In this document: positions 27,111 to 35,049 of the stretch, piece by piece | Position numbering within the stretch: position 1 is the stretch's first letter | How the letters are laid out: each line of letters opens with the position of its first letter | Assembly: GCA_913057825.1 (NCBI GenBank) | Contig: CAJXOW010000031.1 | Location: forward strand, 1 to 40,693 | Direction: 5' to 3' | Source of the DNA: an uncultured Balneolaceae bacterium | GTDB lineage: Bacteria; Bacteroidota; Rhodothermia; Balneolales; Balneolaceae | Length of the DNA: 40,693 nucleotides | Notes under the pieces: generated by a model | The model's input: the letters and a program-made list of their open reading frames with translations, nothing else | Database searches by the model: none | What the model was told of the DNA's origin: nothing | Translations under genes and position numbers: made by a program

Positions 27111-29039
27111 TTATGCACTCTCCATACCCAGCCAGTGCTCATAAAGCATAACCATTGCCAGGGTATCCAGCTCACAGTATTTTAGCAAGGCGTCCGTCAT
27201 TGCCCGGCGATTATCGGCCGAAAGGTTACGGCGCTGCAGTCGAACAAAAGCCATTAATGCTTCATCGCCACTGTTGATGCCTCTGCCCCGCTCCTTGATT
27301 ATTTCATAAGGATCTTTGGCCCCGGCGCCGGCCTCCTTTTCTTGCCACCACTGGATAGGAGAAAAATTGCTGCTGCGATAGGGCTCAGAATAGTTATTTT
27401 CCAACGTATCACTGGTTTCAAAAATCGCCGCTACCACATCTTTCAACCCGTAGGATCCATCCATTTCGCGGTTATAATAGTAATCGCGCACCAACTCGCT
27501 CATATCCACAAAATGAGCATGTTGGACATTTTCCTCTCTCGTTCCATCCAATATTCGATCAAACCATTCCATCAATTCTTCGTTATCATCCGGAGTTTGA
27601 CCATGTTTAATATCGTCATATAGTATTCGGCGGACCTCCTTAAACATCTGTTTTTCGAAGGGTGAATACTGCAATATAGTTCCCTTGCCAAAACCGGGGA
27701 TCGCTTTTAGATTTCTGAACACTTCATAGTTGGGATATTGACCGGGTTGATTCTGAATCCAGTCGTAATGCTGCAAGCTTCCGTCATCCTGCAGCACATG
27801 ACATGAATACTGAAATACCAGTGACTCGTACGCTCTGCTTCCCGCTCGAAAAGGGACAGCAAAGTTGGCAGCCTCAAAATCAAGAAAATACAGCGGGAAC
27901 TGCCAACTCCTCATTTTCTCGAAAAGAGCATTTTTCACATATTCGCGGGAGACCTTTTCTCCTCTCGCATTTAAAATTTGCAGCGCCTGTCTTTGCTCAA
28001 AGTTAATCTTTTCTCCGCACTCTAATATACGAGAACTTTCGGTCCAATCATTGGGAAGCGTGGCCTTATCCAAGGTATAAATATTTTGTTGTAAAAAAGA
28101 CCTGGTCCCGTGTCCGGTCAGATTAAAGATATGCAGGCCCTTTTCAATATCTCTCGAATCTATCTTTTCCGACCAGCACTCTTTAAATCCGCTTTTCTCT
28201 TCAGCCGACAAACGAGATTCATGCACTCGAAAAGGACAAGTACGACAGTGCATATCAAGTACCGGGGCATACTTTACATTTTCCCTATACAAGCGTTGCA
28301 TCTCCTCTATTCGATCCCGGAAGGATATTCCTTTCCAGGCCGGGTGAACGTCCCGGTCATCATCCTTGCCTTCCAATATGCGATTCACATAATCATCGAC
28401 TTCAATAAACTCAAGGAGACCGATGTCTTCATGCGGGCGGTCAAAAGTTGAACAATCCAGCTTAACCGCATCATCACTCTCAATTTCAAAATAGGATTGC
28501 AGGTTATGTTTGGTACGTTTGACCTTGTTTGGCAAAATCAGGTTAACATGAACATTGTTGGAAGGGAATTGCCTCTTCAACACATACTTGGCAAAGGCTA
28601 AATCGGTAAAATAGTTTTTCCACTTCCCGTAGATTTTCCCATCGGATCCTGAAAAACGATGTTTATGTGGATTATAGCCTTTTGATCTCACCCGGAATAT
28701 TTCCAACACATTGCCCCGCTTAACCAGTATGGGACATCTATAATAACATTCACCTGATGTTATCACTGCATTAAATAGAGTTATATCCTCATTTTCATTT
28801 AACGATTGCAGACTCATGCGGGCATTTTTCTTTAAGCCTCCCTCATCAATTTTATCTCCCTTGGGGAAATAACAATGTGCCAATTCTGTCAATTGACGTT
28901 TATTGAACTGAATATGATTAATCAGCTCCTGATCCTCTTGTCTGGCCGGGTATTCATCATTCAATTCAAAATAAAGTCTTGTTGGACACTCCAACGCCAT
29001 CCGGTATAAATAGGAGGAAAAGAAGAAGGTATCTGTCAT
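27111..29039 (-). CDS. DUF2779 domain nuclease-like protein with Fe-S-type cysteines
   Basis: This 642-residue protein has a C-terminal DUF2779 domain (about 380-640), an RNase H-like 3'-5' exonuclease-type fold. Its hallmark is LYFLDFEAANFAVPF (D387, E389) with a late YCELDTLAMVMLYEHW. The N-terminal half resembles a RecB/Cas4-type nuclease domain. Cys18 (ALECPTRLYF) and a later cluster, C265-x2-C268 and C288, have the spacing pattern of the iron-sulfur staple in AddB and Cas4. The PD-(D/E)xK core looks degenerate (EIFRVRSK in place of an ExK). Such proteins are common but uncharacterised. Its stop codon is followed by the spacer described above; upstream it overlaps murB by 1 bp. No CRISPR or cas genes are near. 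Confidence 0.8.
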   Translation of the reverse strand: MTDTFFFSSYLYRMALECPTRLYFELNDEYPARQEDQELINHIQFNKRQLTELAHCYFPKGDKIDEGGLKKNARMSLQSLNENEDITLFNAVITSGECYYRCPILVKRGNVLEIFRVRSKGYNPHKHRFSGSDGKIYGKWKNYFTDLAFAKYVLKRQFPSNNVHVNLILPNKVKRTKHNLQSYFEIESDDAVKLDCSTFDRPHEDIGLLEFIEVDDYVNRILEGKDDDRDVHPAWKGISFRDRIEEMQRLYRENVKYAPVLDMHCRTCPFRVHESRLSAEEKSGFKECWSEKIDSRDIEKGLHIFNLTGHGTRSFLQQNIYTLDKATLPNDWTESSRILECGEKINFEQRQALQILNARGEKVSREYVKNALFEKMRSWQFPLYFLDFEAANFAVPFRAGSRAYESLVFQYSCHVLQDDGSLQHYDWIQNQPGQYPNYEVFRNLKAIPGFGKGTILQYSPFEKQMFKEVRRILYDDIKHGQTPDDNEELMEWFDRILDGTREENVQHAHFVDMSELVRDYYYNREMDGSYGLKDVVAAIFETSDTLENNYSEPYRSSNFSPIQWWQEKEAGAGAKDPYEIIKERGRGINSGDEALMAFVRLQRRNLSADNRRAMTDALLKYCELDTLAMVMLYEHWLGMESA

Positions 29040-30112
29040 CAGTTTATTAATAGTCTTTTCCAGTCTTGGTCACCGGTTGTAATGATATTTACTTCCGGAT
29101 CCAATTTAATTTCGAATCGTTCAAACACCGCACTGCGAATTTCAGCAGCAAATTCCAATATTTGAGCACCTGTGGCACCCCCATAGTTCACGATCACAAG
29201 GGCCTGGTGTGGATAAGTCCCAACCTCTCCACGGCGAACTCCTCTCCATCCCGCTTTATCGATCAACCATGCGGCAGGAACCTTAATTTTGTTGTTACCC
29301 TCCGGATATCCGGGAACCTCTCCAAACTCTTTTTCAAGAGACTCATATCTACCCGAGGTGATGACAGGATTTTTAAAGAAACTTCCCGCGTTGCCCAGCT
29401 CATCGGGATCCGGCAATTTGCTCTGCCGGATATCCACCACCGCTCTGAACACATCCTCAATTCCGGGCTCATGAATACCTTGATCCATCAGGTGGTTGGA
29501 TAGAGAATCGTAAGAGGTGTCGGGGGCCTTGTTCTTTTCCAAGATCAGCGTGATATCCGTAATCAAGTACTGGCCTTTCAAAGCACCTTTGAAAATGCTG
29601 TCACGATAACCAAAACGACATTCTTCATTATCAAACGCTTCAACTTCCCCGCTTTTAAGATGTACCGCTCGTAAAGATTCGAACACATCCTCAAATTCCA
29701 CCCCATATGCCCCGATATTCTGTATAGGAGCGGCGCCGACTCTACCCGGTATTAAGGCCAGATTTTCGATACCTCCCCATTCCCTTTCCACACAGTAAGT
29801 AACAAACCGATGCCAATTCATACCGGCGCCGACTTGTATGCGGATTCGGCCTGCATCTTCATCCAATACCTCTATCCCCTTGAATGCATTGTGAAGTACA
29901 ATTCCCCCGTAGTTGCCGACAAAAAGCAGGTTGCTTCCGCCGCCCAGAATGAGCATGCGGTTGTACGAAATCGATAACTGCCCAAGTACATTCTGTAATT
30001 GCTCCAGATGATCCACACGGGCATAATATTCGGCCATACAATCTACACCGAAGGTGTTATAGGCCTTGATATTCTTATTTTCTTGAAGGGTCGGGATGGA
30101 TTCAGTGTTCAT
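29039..30112 (-). CDS. murB: UDP-N-acetylenolpyruvoylglucosamine reductase
   Basis: This FAD enzyme makes UDP-MurNAc, the second committed step of peptidoglycan synthesis. The FAD-binding PCMH-type part carries NTFGVDCMAEYYARVD, LILGGGSNLLF and IPGRVGAAPIQNIGAYG. The substrate and proton-donor part carries CRFGYRDSIFKG (Y169, R170), NAGSFFKNPV with the catalytic S244, and KVPAAWLIDKAGWRG. The C-terminal DPEVNIITTG holds the late acidic residue. The YR loop marks the E. coli-like type I enzyme. ATG 30112 is chosen because a TTG five codons upstream is the only other opening. The stop overlaps the downstream DUF2779 start codon by one base, and gldE lies 33 bp upstream on the same strand, so the three may form one operon. 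Confidence 0.95.
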   Translation of the reverse strand: MNTESIPTLQENKNIKAYNTFGVDCMAEYYARVDHLEQLQNVLGQLSISYNRMLILGGGSNLLFVGNYGGIVLHNAFKGIEVLDEDAGRIRIQVGAGMNWHRFVTYCVEREWGGIENLALIPGRVGAAPIQNIGAYGVEFEDVFESLRAVHLKSGEVEAFDNEECRFGYRDSIFKGALKGQYLITDITLILEKNKAPDTSYDSLSNHLMDQGIHEPGIEDVFRAVVDIRQSKLPDPDELGNAGSFFKNPVITSGRYESLEKEFGEVPGYPEGNNKIKVPAAWLIDKAGWRGVRRGEVGTYPHQALVIVNYGGATGAQILEFAAEIRSAVFERFEIKLDPEVNIITTGDQDWKRLLIN

Positions 30113-30145
30113 GAGGGGGAGGATCAAACAATTGACAGGTGCATA

Positions 30146-31567
30146 TCATGATTTCTTGTTGTCTTCTTCACCATTTTCAGAATTATCGCGACGTGAACTC
30201 GATGCCATCTTTCGAACCCTCAGCTTTCTCACCCTGTTATTCTCAACCGAATGGACCGTTATTTCCATATGATCATAGTAAACTCTTTCTCCCACACTGG
30301 GAAGGCGTTCAGTCAAATGATAAATCAGTCCGCCAAGGGTTTCGTATTCATCATCCGGCGTAGTCAAATCCAGGTCTAATATTTCCTCCATATCGTCCAG
30401 GTCAATTTTTGCATCAAACAGGTACACACCGCTTTTAAACCTGGTGTAAAGTTTCTCCCCGTCGTCATACTCGTCCGAAATATCTCCAATAATCTCCTCA
30501 AGAATATCATCCAGCGAAATGAGTCCCTCAGTCCCCCCGTATTCATCCACAACAATAGCGATATGGGTTTTCTCCTGTTGGAATTCCCGCAGCAAGTCAT
30601 CCAGTTTTTTAGTAGCAGGAATAAATAAACCCTTGCGCGCGATGGTACGCCAGTTGATAGTCGTTCGTTCCAGGTCGGAATTGATATAGGGAAGTACATC
30701 CTTGGCATGAATCACACCCAGTATATTGTCCATGTCCTCTTCATAAAGGGGCATTCGTGAAAATCCCTTCCCGCGGATAAGACCCAATACCGTGCTCAGG
30801 TCGTCTTCCATAGAGACGGCCACGATGTTGACTCTGGAAGTCATGATCTCCCGAACCGTCGTATTGGAAAACTCAATTACATTTTCAATAATCTCTCTTT
30901 CGTCCCCTTTGATCGATCCCTCCATCTCGCTAACCTCGGCCATCGTTTTAATATCGTGAGAGGAAATAGTAGAGGGAGGTTTCGGCAGCTTTTTTTCCAA
31001 CTTCATGGTGGAGGTGGCGATCATATTGGTAAAAGGGCTGAGCAGCACAAAATTTACATAAATAAAATTGCAGTAAAGGCGGGCAACTCGCAGCGGATTA
31101 TTAATTGCAATCACTTTAGGAGTGATCTCACTCAGTATAATGATAACATAAGTGAGTACAATAACCTCCACGGTAAAGACCACAATTTCCGAAAAGCCAA
31201 AATATGCGATAAACTTACCGGTTAGAAGGGCCGCAACTACCGAGGTAATAATATTGGCAAACGTATTCCCAATCAGGATGGTAGCCAATAATCGACGGGG
31301 ACGATCGAGCATGGTGATAATTCGTCCGGTCTTTTTGTCGCTCTCACTTGTGCCCGTATCAAGCAAGTCCATTTTGTTGGTAAGCGAGAAGAATGCGACT
31401 TCCGACCCCGAGAAAACTGCAGAGAGCACCAAGCCCAGTATCATAATCAGGACCTGGATCAGGATATGGGACCATTGCAATGGAGTATCATACAGGTGCG
31501 TTGCTTCCTGCATGAGGAACAGAATCATATCTGAAATGGCAATAACTATACCTGCGATGGCCTCCAA
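30146..31567 (-). CDS. gldE: GldE/CorC-like CNNM-CBS membrane protein
   Basis: This is a membrane protein of the hemolysin/CorC family, with a DUF21 (CNNM) transmembrane domain at about 35-205, a CBS pair at about 215-335 and a CorC_HlyC domain at about 355-440. Recognisable motifs are SAVFSGSEVAFFSLT, ILIGNTFANIITSV, ILSEITPKVIA in the membrane part, and VREIMTSRVNIVAV with FSRMPLYEEDMDNILGVIHAKD in the CBS part. The acidic CorC linker includes AIVVDEYGGTEGLISLDDILEEI. Bacteroidetes call this type GldE, linked to gliding; other members export Mg2+ or Co2+. The GldE name is plausible because sprA is present but is not proven by sequence. It reads into murB 33 bp downstream. Confidence 0.85.
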   Translation of the reverse strand: MEAIAGIVIAISDMILFLMQEATHLYDTPLQWSHILIQVLIMILGLVLSAVFSGSEVAFFSLTNKMDLLDTGTSESDKKTGRIITMLDRPRRLLATILIGNTFANIITSVVAALLTGKFIAYFGFSEIVVFTVEVIVLTYVIIILSEITPKVIAINNPLRVARLYCNFIYVNFVLLSPFTNMIATSTMKLEKKLPKPPSTISSHDIKTMAEVSEMEGSIKGDEREIIENVIEFSNTTVREIMTSRVNIVAVSMEDDLSTVLGLIRGKGFSRMPLYEEDMDNILGVIHAKDVLPYINSDLERTTINWRTIARKGLFIPATKKLDDLLREFQQEKTHIAIVVDEYGGTEGLISLDDILEEIIGDISDEYDDGEKLYTRFKSGVYLFDAKIDLDDMEEILDLDLTTPDDEYETLGGLIYHLTERLPSVGERVYYDHMEITVHSVENNRVRKLRVRKMASSSRRDNSENGEEDNKKS

Positions 31568-31626
31568 TAAGTTCGTATTTGATTCAAAATGGGAAATTAC
31601 AGACTAATTGAGACCTCTGCAAATAA

Positions 31627-31663
31627 AACGACAAATGCGGTCGTCCCGACCGCATTTGTCGTT
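31627..31663 (-). terminator. Intrinsic terminator of ssb
   Basis: A perfect 17-bp stem, AACGACAAATGCGGTCG (31627-31643) with its complement at 31647-31663, has a 3-nt loop. On the minus strand it is followed by TTTTATTT. It lies 31 bp beyond the ssb stop and separates ssb from gldE. Confidence 0.88.
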
Positions 31664-31693
31664 ATGGAATCCCATTCAGGTACTCAACAGTAG

Positions 31694-32170
31694 TCAGAAC
31701 GGGAGATCGTCATCGATATCATCGAACTTGTCGTTGAGATCCACGTCGCCCGAAACCGACTCGTTTTGATCCGAATTACTGCCCGGTGCCGGTTGTTGCT
31801 GACCTGCGGGTGGTGGCCCCTGCTCGATATCTGCATCACCGGCCGAATCGAGCATAAGAAGTCGCAATGCCTTAACCTCGGTAGTATATCGGGTTTGTCC
31901 GTCCCGGTCTTCCCATTTGCGAGTTTGAATAGGTCCTTCAATATACACCTGCGAACCTTTTTTCAGATACTGTTGACAAATTTCCGCTTTCCGCCCCCAG
32001 GCTACCACACGGTGCCATTCCGTACGTTCTTTCCACTCTCCCATGCTATCCTTGAAGCGTTCATTGGTAGCAATACTCAAATTTGCCACTGCTGTATTGG
32101 ATTGTGTATACCGAATCTCCGGATCCTGACCCAGTCTTCCGATTATCATTGCTTTATTTAGCGTACTCAT
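31694..32170 (-). CDS. ssb: Single-stranded DNA-binding protein
   Basis: This 158-residue SSB binds ssDNA as a tetramer in replication and repair. The OB fold (about 1-110) opens with [20 protein letters not shown] and includes [21 protein letters not shown] and [18 protein letters not shown] Gln/Pro-rich linker follows, then the acidic tip DDDLPF that docks partner proteins. Length and domain order are the standard form. It has its own terminator. The 5' side faces a 326-bp spacer with an inverted-repeat element, so it probably has its own promoter. Confidence 0.96.
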   Translation of the reverse strand: MSTLNKAMIIGRLGQDPEIRYTQSNTAVANLSIATNERFKDSMGEWKERTEWHRVVAWGRKAEICQQYLKKGSQVYIEGPIQTRKWEDRDGQTRYTTEVKALRLLMLDSAGDADIEQGPPPAGQQQPAPGSNSDQNESVSGDVDLNDKFDDIDDDLPF

Positions 32171-32496
32171 AATTTAAAATTCTTAGTGGTTAATAAGTAT
32201 GATTTCTTATTCAATAGGAACCATTTGGCCGGCATTCCTTACAAAAAATTTTTCACCGGAATCTTTCGGCTTTTATCAATCTATTGGGTAAAAGTCTATC
32301 TTCCTTTAGGGTCCTCCCCCTTTCCCCCTCCGAAGGGGGAGTTTTTTACCCTCGGTGCCCTTCCATTCCCCCTTCGGAGGGGGAAAGATGAAAGACCCTG
32401 GATGCCAGCCTTACTCCTAAAGCCCCATCCGCGAGACAACAAGTTCGTAAAAGATGTTCAGAATATAAAACCCTGAGTGCCAGCTCACGAATTCTT
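32171..32496. other. ssb / pgk spacer
   Basis: This 326-bp region lies between the ssb start and the pgk stop, both on the minus strand. It should hold the ssb promoter near 32180-32260, an AT-rich stretch. It also contains the 92-bp inverted-repeat element listed separately. A short TGAG/CTCA hairpin at 32474-32487 followed by TTTT on the minus strand could be a weak pgk terminator. I see no gene. Confidence 0.5.
32308..32399. repeat. Nested inverted-repeat element
   Basis: Two 21-nt blocks at 32320-32340 and 32367-32387 are exact inverted copies, and each is itself a hairpin (TCCCCCT / AGGGGGA around CCGA). Outside them AGGGTC (32308-32313) pairs with GACCCT (32394-32399), separated on each side by exactly 6 unpaired bases. 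The loop is 26 nt and includes TTTTTT. The symmetry suggests a defined element rather than a simple terminator. It may be a dispersed intergenic repeat of this genome. Confidence 0.65.
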
Positions 32497-33690
32497 TTAT
32501 TGATCAGTCAATGCTGCAACTCCCGGGAGTTCTTTCCCTTCCAGGAACATGAGGCTGGCTCCACCGCCGGTCGACACGTGCGAGACTTTTTCCTGCAAAC
32601 CGGCTTTTCTTATGGCCGACGCCGAATCGCCTCCCCCGATAATGGAAGTGGCTCCTTGCTCAGTGGCCTCAGCCAGTGCCTGGGCTACGGCAAACGTTCC
32701 CTCGGCAAAATTATCCATTTCAAATACACCCATCGGCCCATTCCATACGATGGTTTGGGCATTCCCAATTCGGTTACTAAAGGTATCGATGGTATCCGGT
32801 CCGATATCAACTCCCATCCATCCATCTTCTATACCATCGGTACCGACCACTTTATGTTCTGCATCATTCCTGAATTCATCCGCTACGACCGAGTCCTCCG
32901 GCAAGAGCAGGTCTACCCCGGCTTCTTCGGCCTTTTCCATAAGTGTGCCGGCCATCTCCACTTTTTCGTCTTCCACAAGAGATTCCCCGATAGGCCAACC
33001 TTTGGCTTTATAGAAAGTATAGGTCATTCCACCGCCTATCAGTATAGTGTCAACCTTATCGAGCAGATTTTCAATTACTCCAATCTTATCTGACACTTTG
33101 GCACCTCCCAAAACAGCAACAAATGGATGTTTGGGATTATTTACGTGCTTATCGAGGTACTGAATCTCCTTTTCCAGCAGAAAACCCGAAACAGCCGGTT
33201 GCAGGTATCGGGTTACCCCGGCTACGGAAGAATGCGCGCGGTGGCTGCTTCCAAAAGCGTCATTTACAAAAAGGTCGCCATGCCCGGCCAATTGTTTGCA
33301 AAACTCTTCGTTATTCTTCTTCTCACCGGGATGAAATCGTACATTTTCCAGCAGGATCACTTCACCATAATGCGCTTTATCAATTACGTTCTGTGCATCC
33401 TCCCCTATGCAATCGGGCGCAAAATGCACCGTTTGATCCAGTTCATTTTTCAAATATTCAGCCACCGGTTTGAGGCTCAAACTCTCGTCATATTCCCCTT
33501 TCGGACGACCCAGGTGGCTCATTAATATAACCAGCGATCCCTGTTCCGCGGCATATGTGATAGAAGGCATGGCCTGGACAATACGATTGACGTCGGTAAT
33601 TTTACCATTCTCGATCGGAACGTTGAAATCTACCCGCATTAAGACTTTCTTTCCTTTTAAATCCACATCTTTTAATGTCAACTTAGCCAT
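32497..33690 (-). CDS. pgk: Phosphoglycerate kinase
   Basis: This glycolytic enzyme moves the acyl phosphate of 1,3-bisphosphoglycerate to ADP. Signature segments are KKVLMRVDFNVP, ILMSHLGRPKGEYDESLSLK, VNDAFGSSHRAHSS, VLGGAKVSDKIGVIENLLDK, TIVWNGPMGVFE and the C-terminal nucleotide loop IGGGDSASAI plus STGGGASLMFLEGKELPG. It has 397 residues, the standard length for a two-domain monomer. ATG 33690 (MAKLTLKDVDLKGKK) is chosen; the frame continues nine codons upstream to a TTG. It diverges from the cysteine desulfurase gene with 184 bp between. Confidence 0.97.
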   Translation of the reverse strand: MAKLTLKDVDLKGKKVLMRVDFNVPIENGKITDVNRIVQAMPSITYAAEQGSLVILMSHLGRPKGEYDESLSLKPVAEYLKNELDQTVHFAPDCIGEDAQNVIDKAHYGEVILLENVRFHPGEKKNNEEFCKQLAGHGDLFVNDAFGSSHRAHSSVAGVTRYLQPAVSGFLLEKEIQYLDKHVNNPKHPFVAVLGGAKVSDKIGVIENLLDKVDTILIGGGMTYTFYKAKGWPIGESLVEDEKVEMAGTLMEKAEEAGVDLLLPEDSVVADEFRNDAEHKVVGTDGIEDGWMGVDIGPDTIDTFSNRIGNAQTIVWNGPMGVFEMDNFAEGTFAVAQALAEATEQGATSIIGGGDSASAIRKAGLQEKVSHVSTGGGASLMFLEGKELPGVAALTDQ

Positions 33691-33874
33691 AATTACCTCG
33701 ATAATTTTTGATTTCAATAATTACAGCAGCCACCTCGTTTTACCAAGTCAACAATACATTGCAATAACGAAACAGCTGCTATTTAATACTTTCGATATAA
33801 TTTGCATTACTTTTTCTTATCCTACAAAGTATAAAAACATACTAGCATTTTCTTTGCAAAAATTTAATCCTTAT

Positions 33875-35032
33875 ATGGAAACGGTTTATTTAGATCATGC
33901 GGCTACCACTCCCCCGGACGATGAAGTCCTGGAGGCGATGGAACCTTATCTCAAACAGCATTACGGTAACGCTCACTCCCCTCATCAATTCGGGCGAAAA
34001 GCCAATGGTGCGGTTGAGTCGGCCAGGCAGGATATTGCTGAAGCTTTGGGATGCACGCCGTCTAACATCGTATTTACCAGCGGCGGCACCGAGAGCAACA
34101 ACTCCATCATTAAGGGAGTGGCCCAGGTTGCAGAGGGATCCGAAATAGTTACGAGTAAAGCGGAACACCACGCCGTGCTCGACGCCGTCGAATACTGCCG
34201 CAACCTGGGGATGAAACCGATCTACCTTGACCCCTGTCCCGACGGCACCGTACAAACGCACCAGGTAGCCGATGCAATCAATGAAAATACGGCCCTGGTC
34301 TCCCTGATGCATGTCAATAATGAACTCGGCAGTATCAATCCCATCCCGGAGATCGCTGCGCTCTGTCAACGCGAGAACATCCCTTTTCATACCGATGCCG
34401 TTCAAAGTGCAGGCAAGGTGGAGATAGACCTTCAGAATATGCCGATTGACTTTTTGAGTTTGAGCGGGCACAAGCTGCACGCTCCCAAAGGAGTGGGACT
34501 TATGTACCTTGGCAATTCTGAAACCTGGACGCCGTGGATGCACGGGGGATCCCAGGAAGCCAATCGTCGGGCAGGTACCCTGAACGTACCCGGGATAATG
34601 GCGCTTGCCAAAGCGGTTGTGCTGGGGGTGGGGCAGCTTCAGCGACGCACTGAACATGTCTTGCAGCTTCGTCGCCAGTTAATCGGCGGACTTCAAGACC
34701 GGCTTGGCGACCGTTTTCGCGTGAATGGTCCGCAAAATGGTGAAAACACGGTGCCTCACATATTGAACCTGACCTTTCTTGACGATCAAGGAAGTTCGGT
34801 TGACGGAGAGATCCTGTTGATGAATTTAGATATGGAAGGAGTCTGTGCATCCAGTGGATCGGCCTGCGCCTCGGGTGCCGTGGAACCTTCTCACGTTTTG
34901 CAAAGTATAGGATTGGACCGGGAAGAAGCGCAATCTGCCGTGCGTTTCAGCCTGGGTAAAGATAATACCGAGGAGCAGATAGAATATACCCTTGACGCCA
35001 TTGAAAAAGTACTAGCTCGGCTGACCTCGTAA
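33875..35032 (+). CDS. Cysteine desulfurase (NifS/IscS type)
   Basis: This PLP enzyme takes sulfur from cysteine to give alanine and a persulfide for Fe-S clusters or thiolation. Motifs are YLDHAATTPPDDEVLEAM at the N-terminus, FTSGGTESNN, KAEHHAVLDAVE with catalytic H98, FHTDAVQSAGK with D174, the PLP lysine K200 in SLSGHKLHAPKGVG and the active-site loop SSGSACASG with C331. The SGSACxSG loop places it in class I (NifS/IscS-like), not SufS. The frame is open from 33470, but the family N-terminus and a clear ATG fix the start at 33875. The product has 385 residues. No iscU or sufB lies near. It converges on the acyl-CoA synthetase gene with 17 bp between. Confidence 0.93.
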   Translation: METVYLDHAATTPPDDEVLEAMEPYLKQHYGNAHSPHQFGRKANGAVESARQDIAEALGCTPSNIVFTSGGTESNNSIIKGVAQVAEGSEIVTSKAEHHAVLDAVEYCRNLGMKPIYLDPCPDGTVQTHQVADAINENTALVSLMHVNNELGSINPIPEIAALCQRENIPFHTDAVQSAGKVEIDLQNMPIDFLSLSGHKLHAPKGVGLMYLGNSETWTPWMHGGSQEANRRAGTLNVPGIMALAKAVVLGVGQLQRRTEHVLQLRRQLIGGLQDRLGDRFRVNGPQNGENTVPHILNLTFLDDQGSSVDGEILLMNLDMEGVCASSGSACASGAVEPSHVLQSIGLDREEAQSAVRFSLGKDNTEEQIEYTLDAIEKVLARLTS

Positions 35033-35049
35033 TCAGATCCTTTTGATAC

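Noticed and set aside
27111..29039. Possible Cas4 and therefore a CRISPR locus
   Set aside because: No repeats or cas genes are present, and the DUF2779 domain and murB neighbour fit an ordinary chromosomal gene.
32474..32487. Hairpin after pgk as its terminator
   Set aside because: The stem is only TGAG/CTCA with a short T-run, too weak to call.
33470..33874. 135-codon N-terminal extension of the cysteine desulfurase frame
   Set aside because: It crosses the pgk start and promoter region antisense, has no family match and precedes a classic ATG with the NifS N-terminus.
33890..34657. 255-residue minus-strand frame
   Set aside because: Antisense shadow of the cysteine desulfurase, whose catalytic motifs are all intact in the plus frame.
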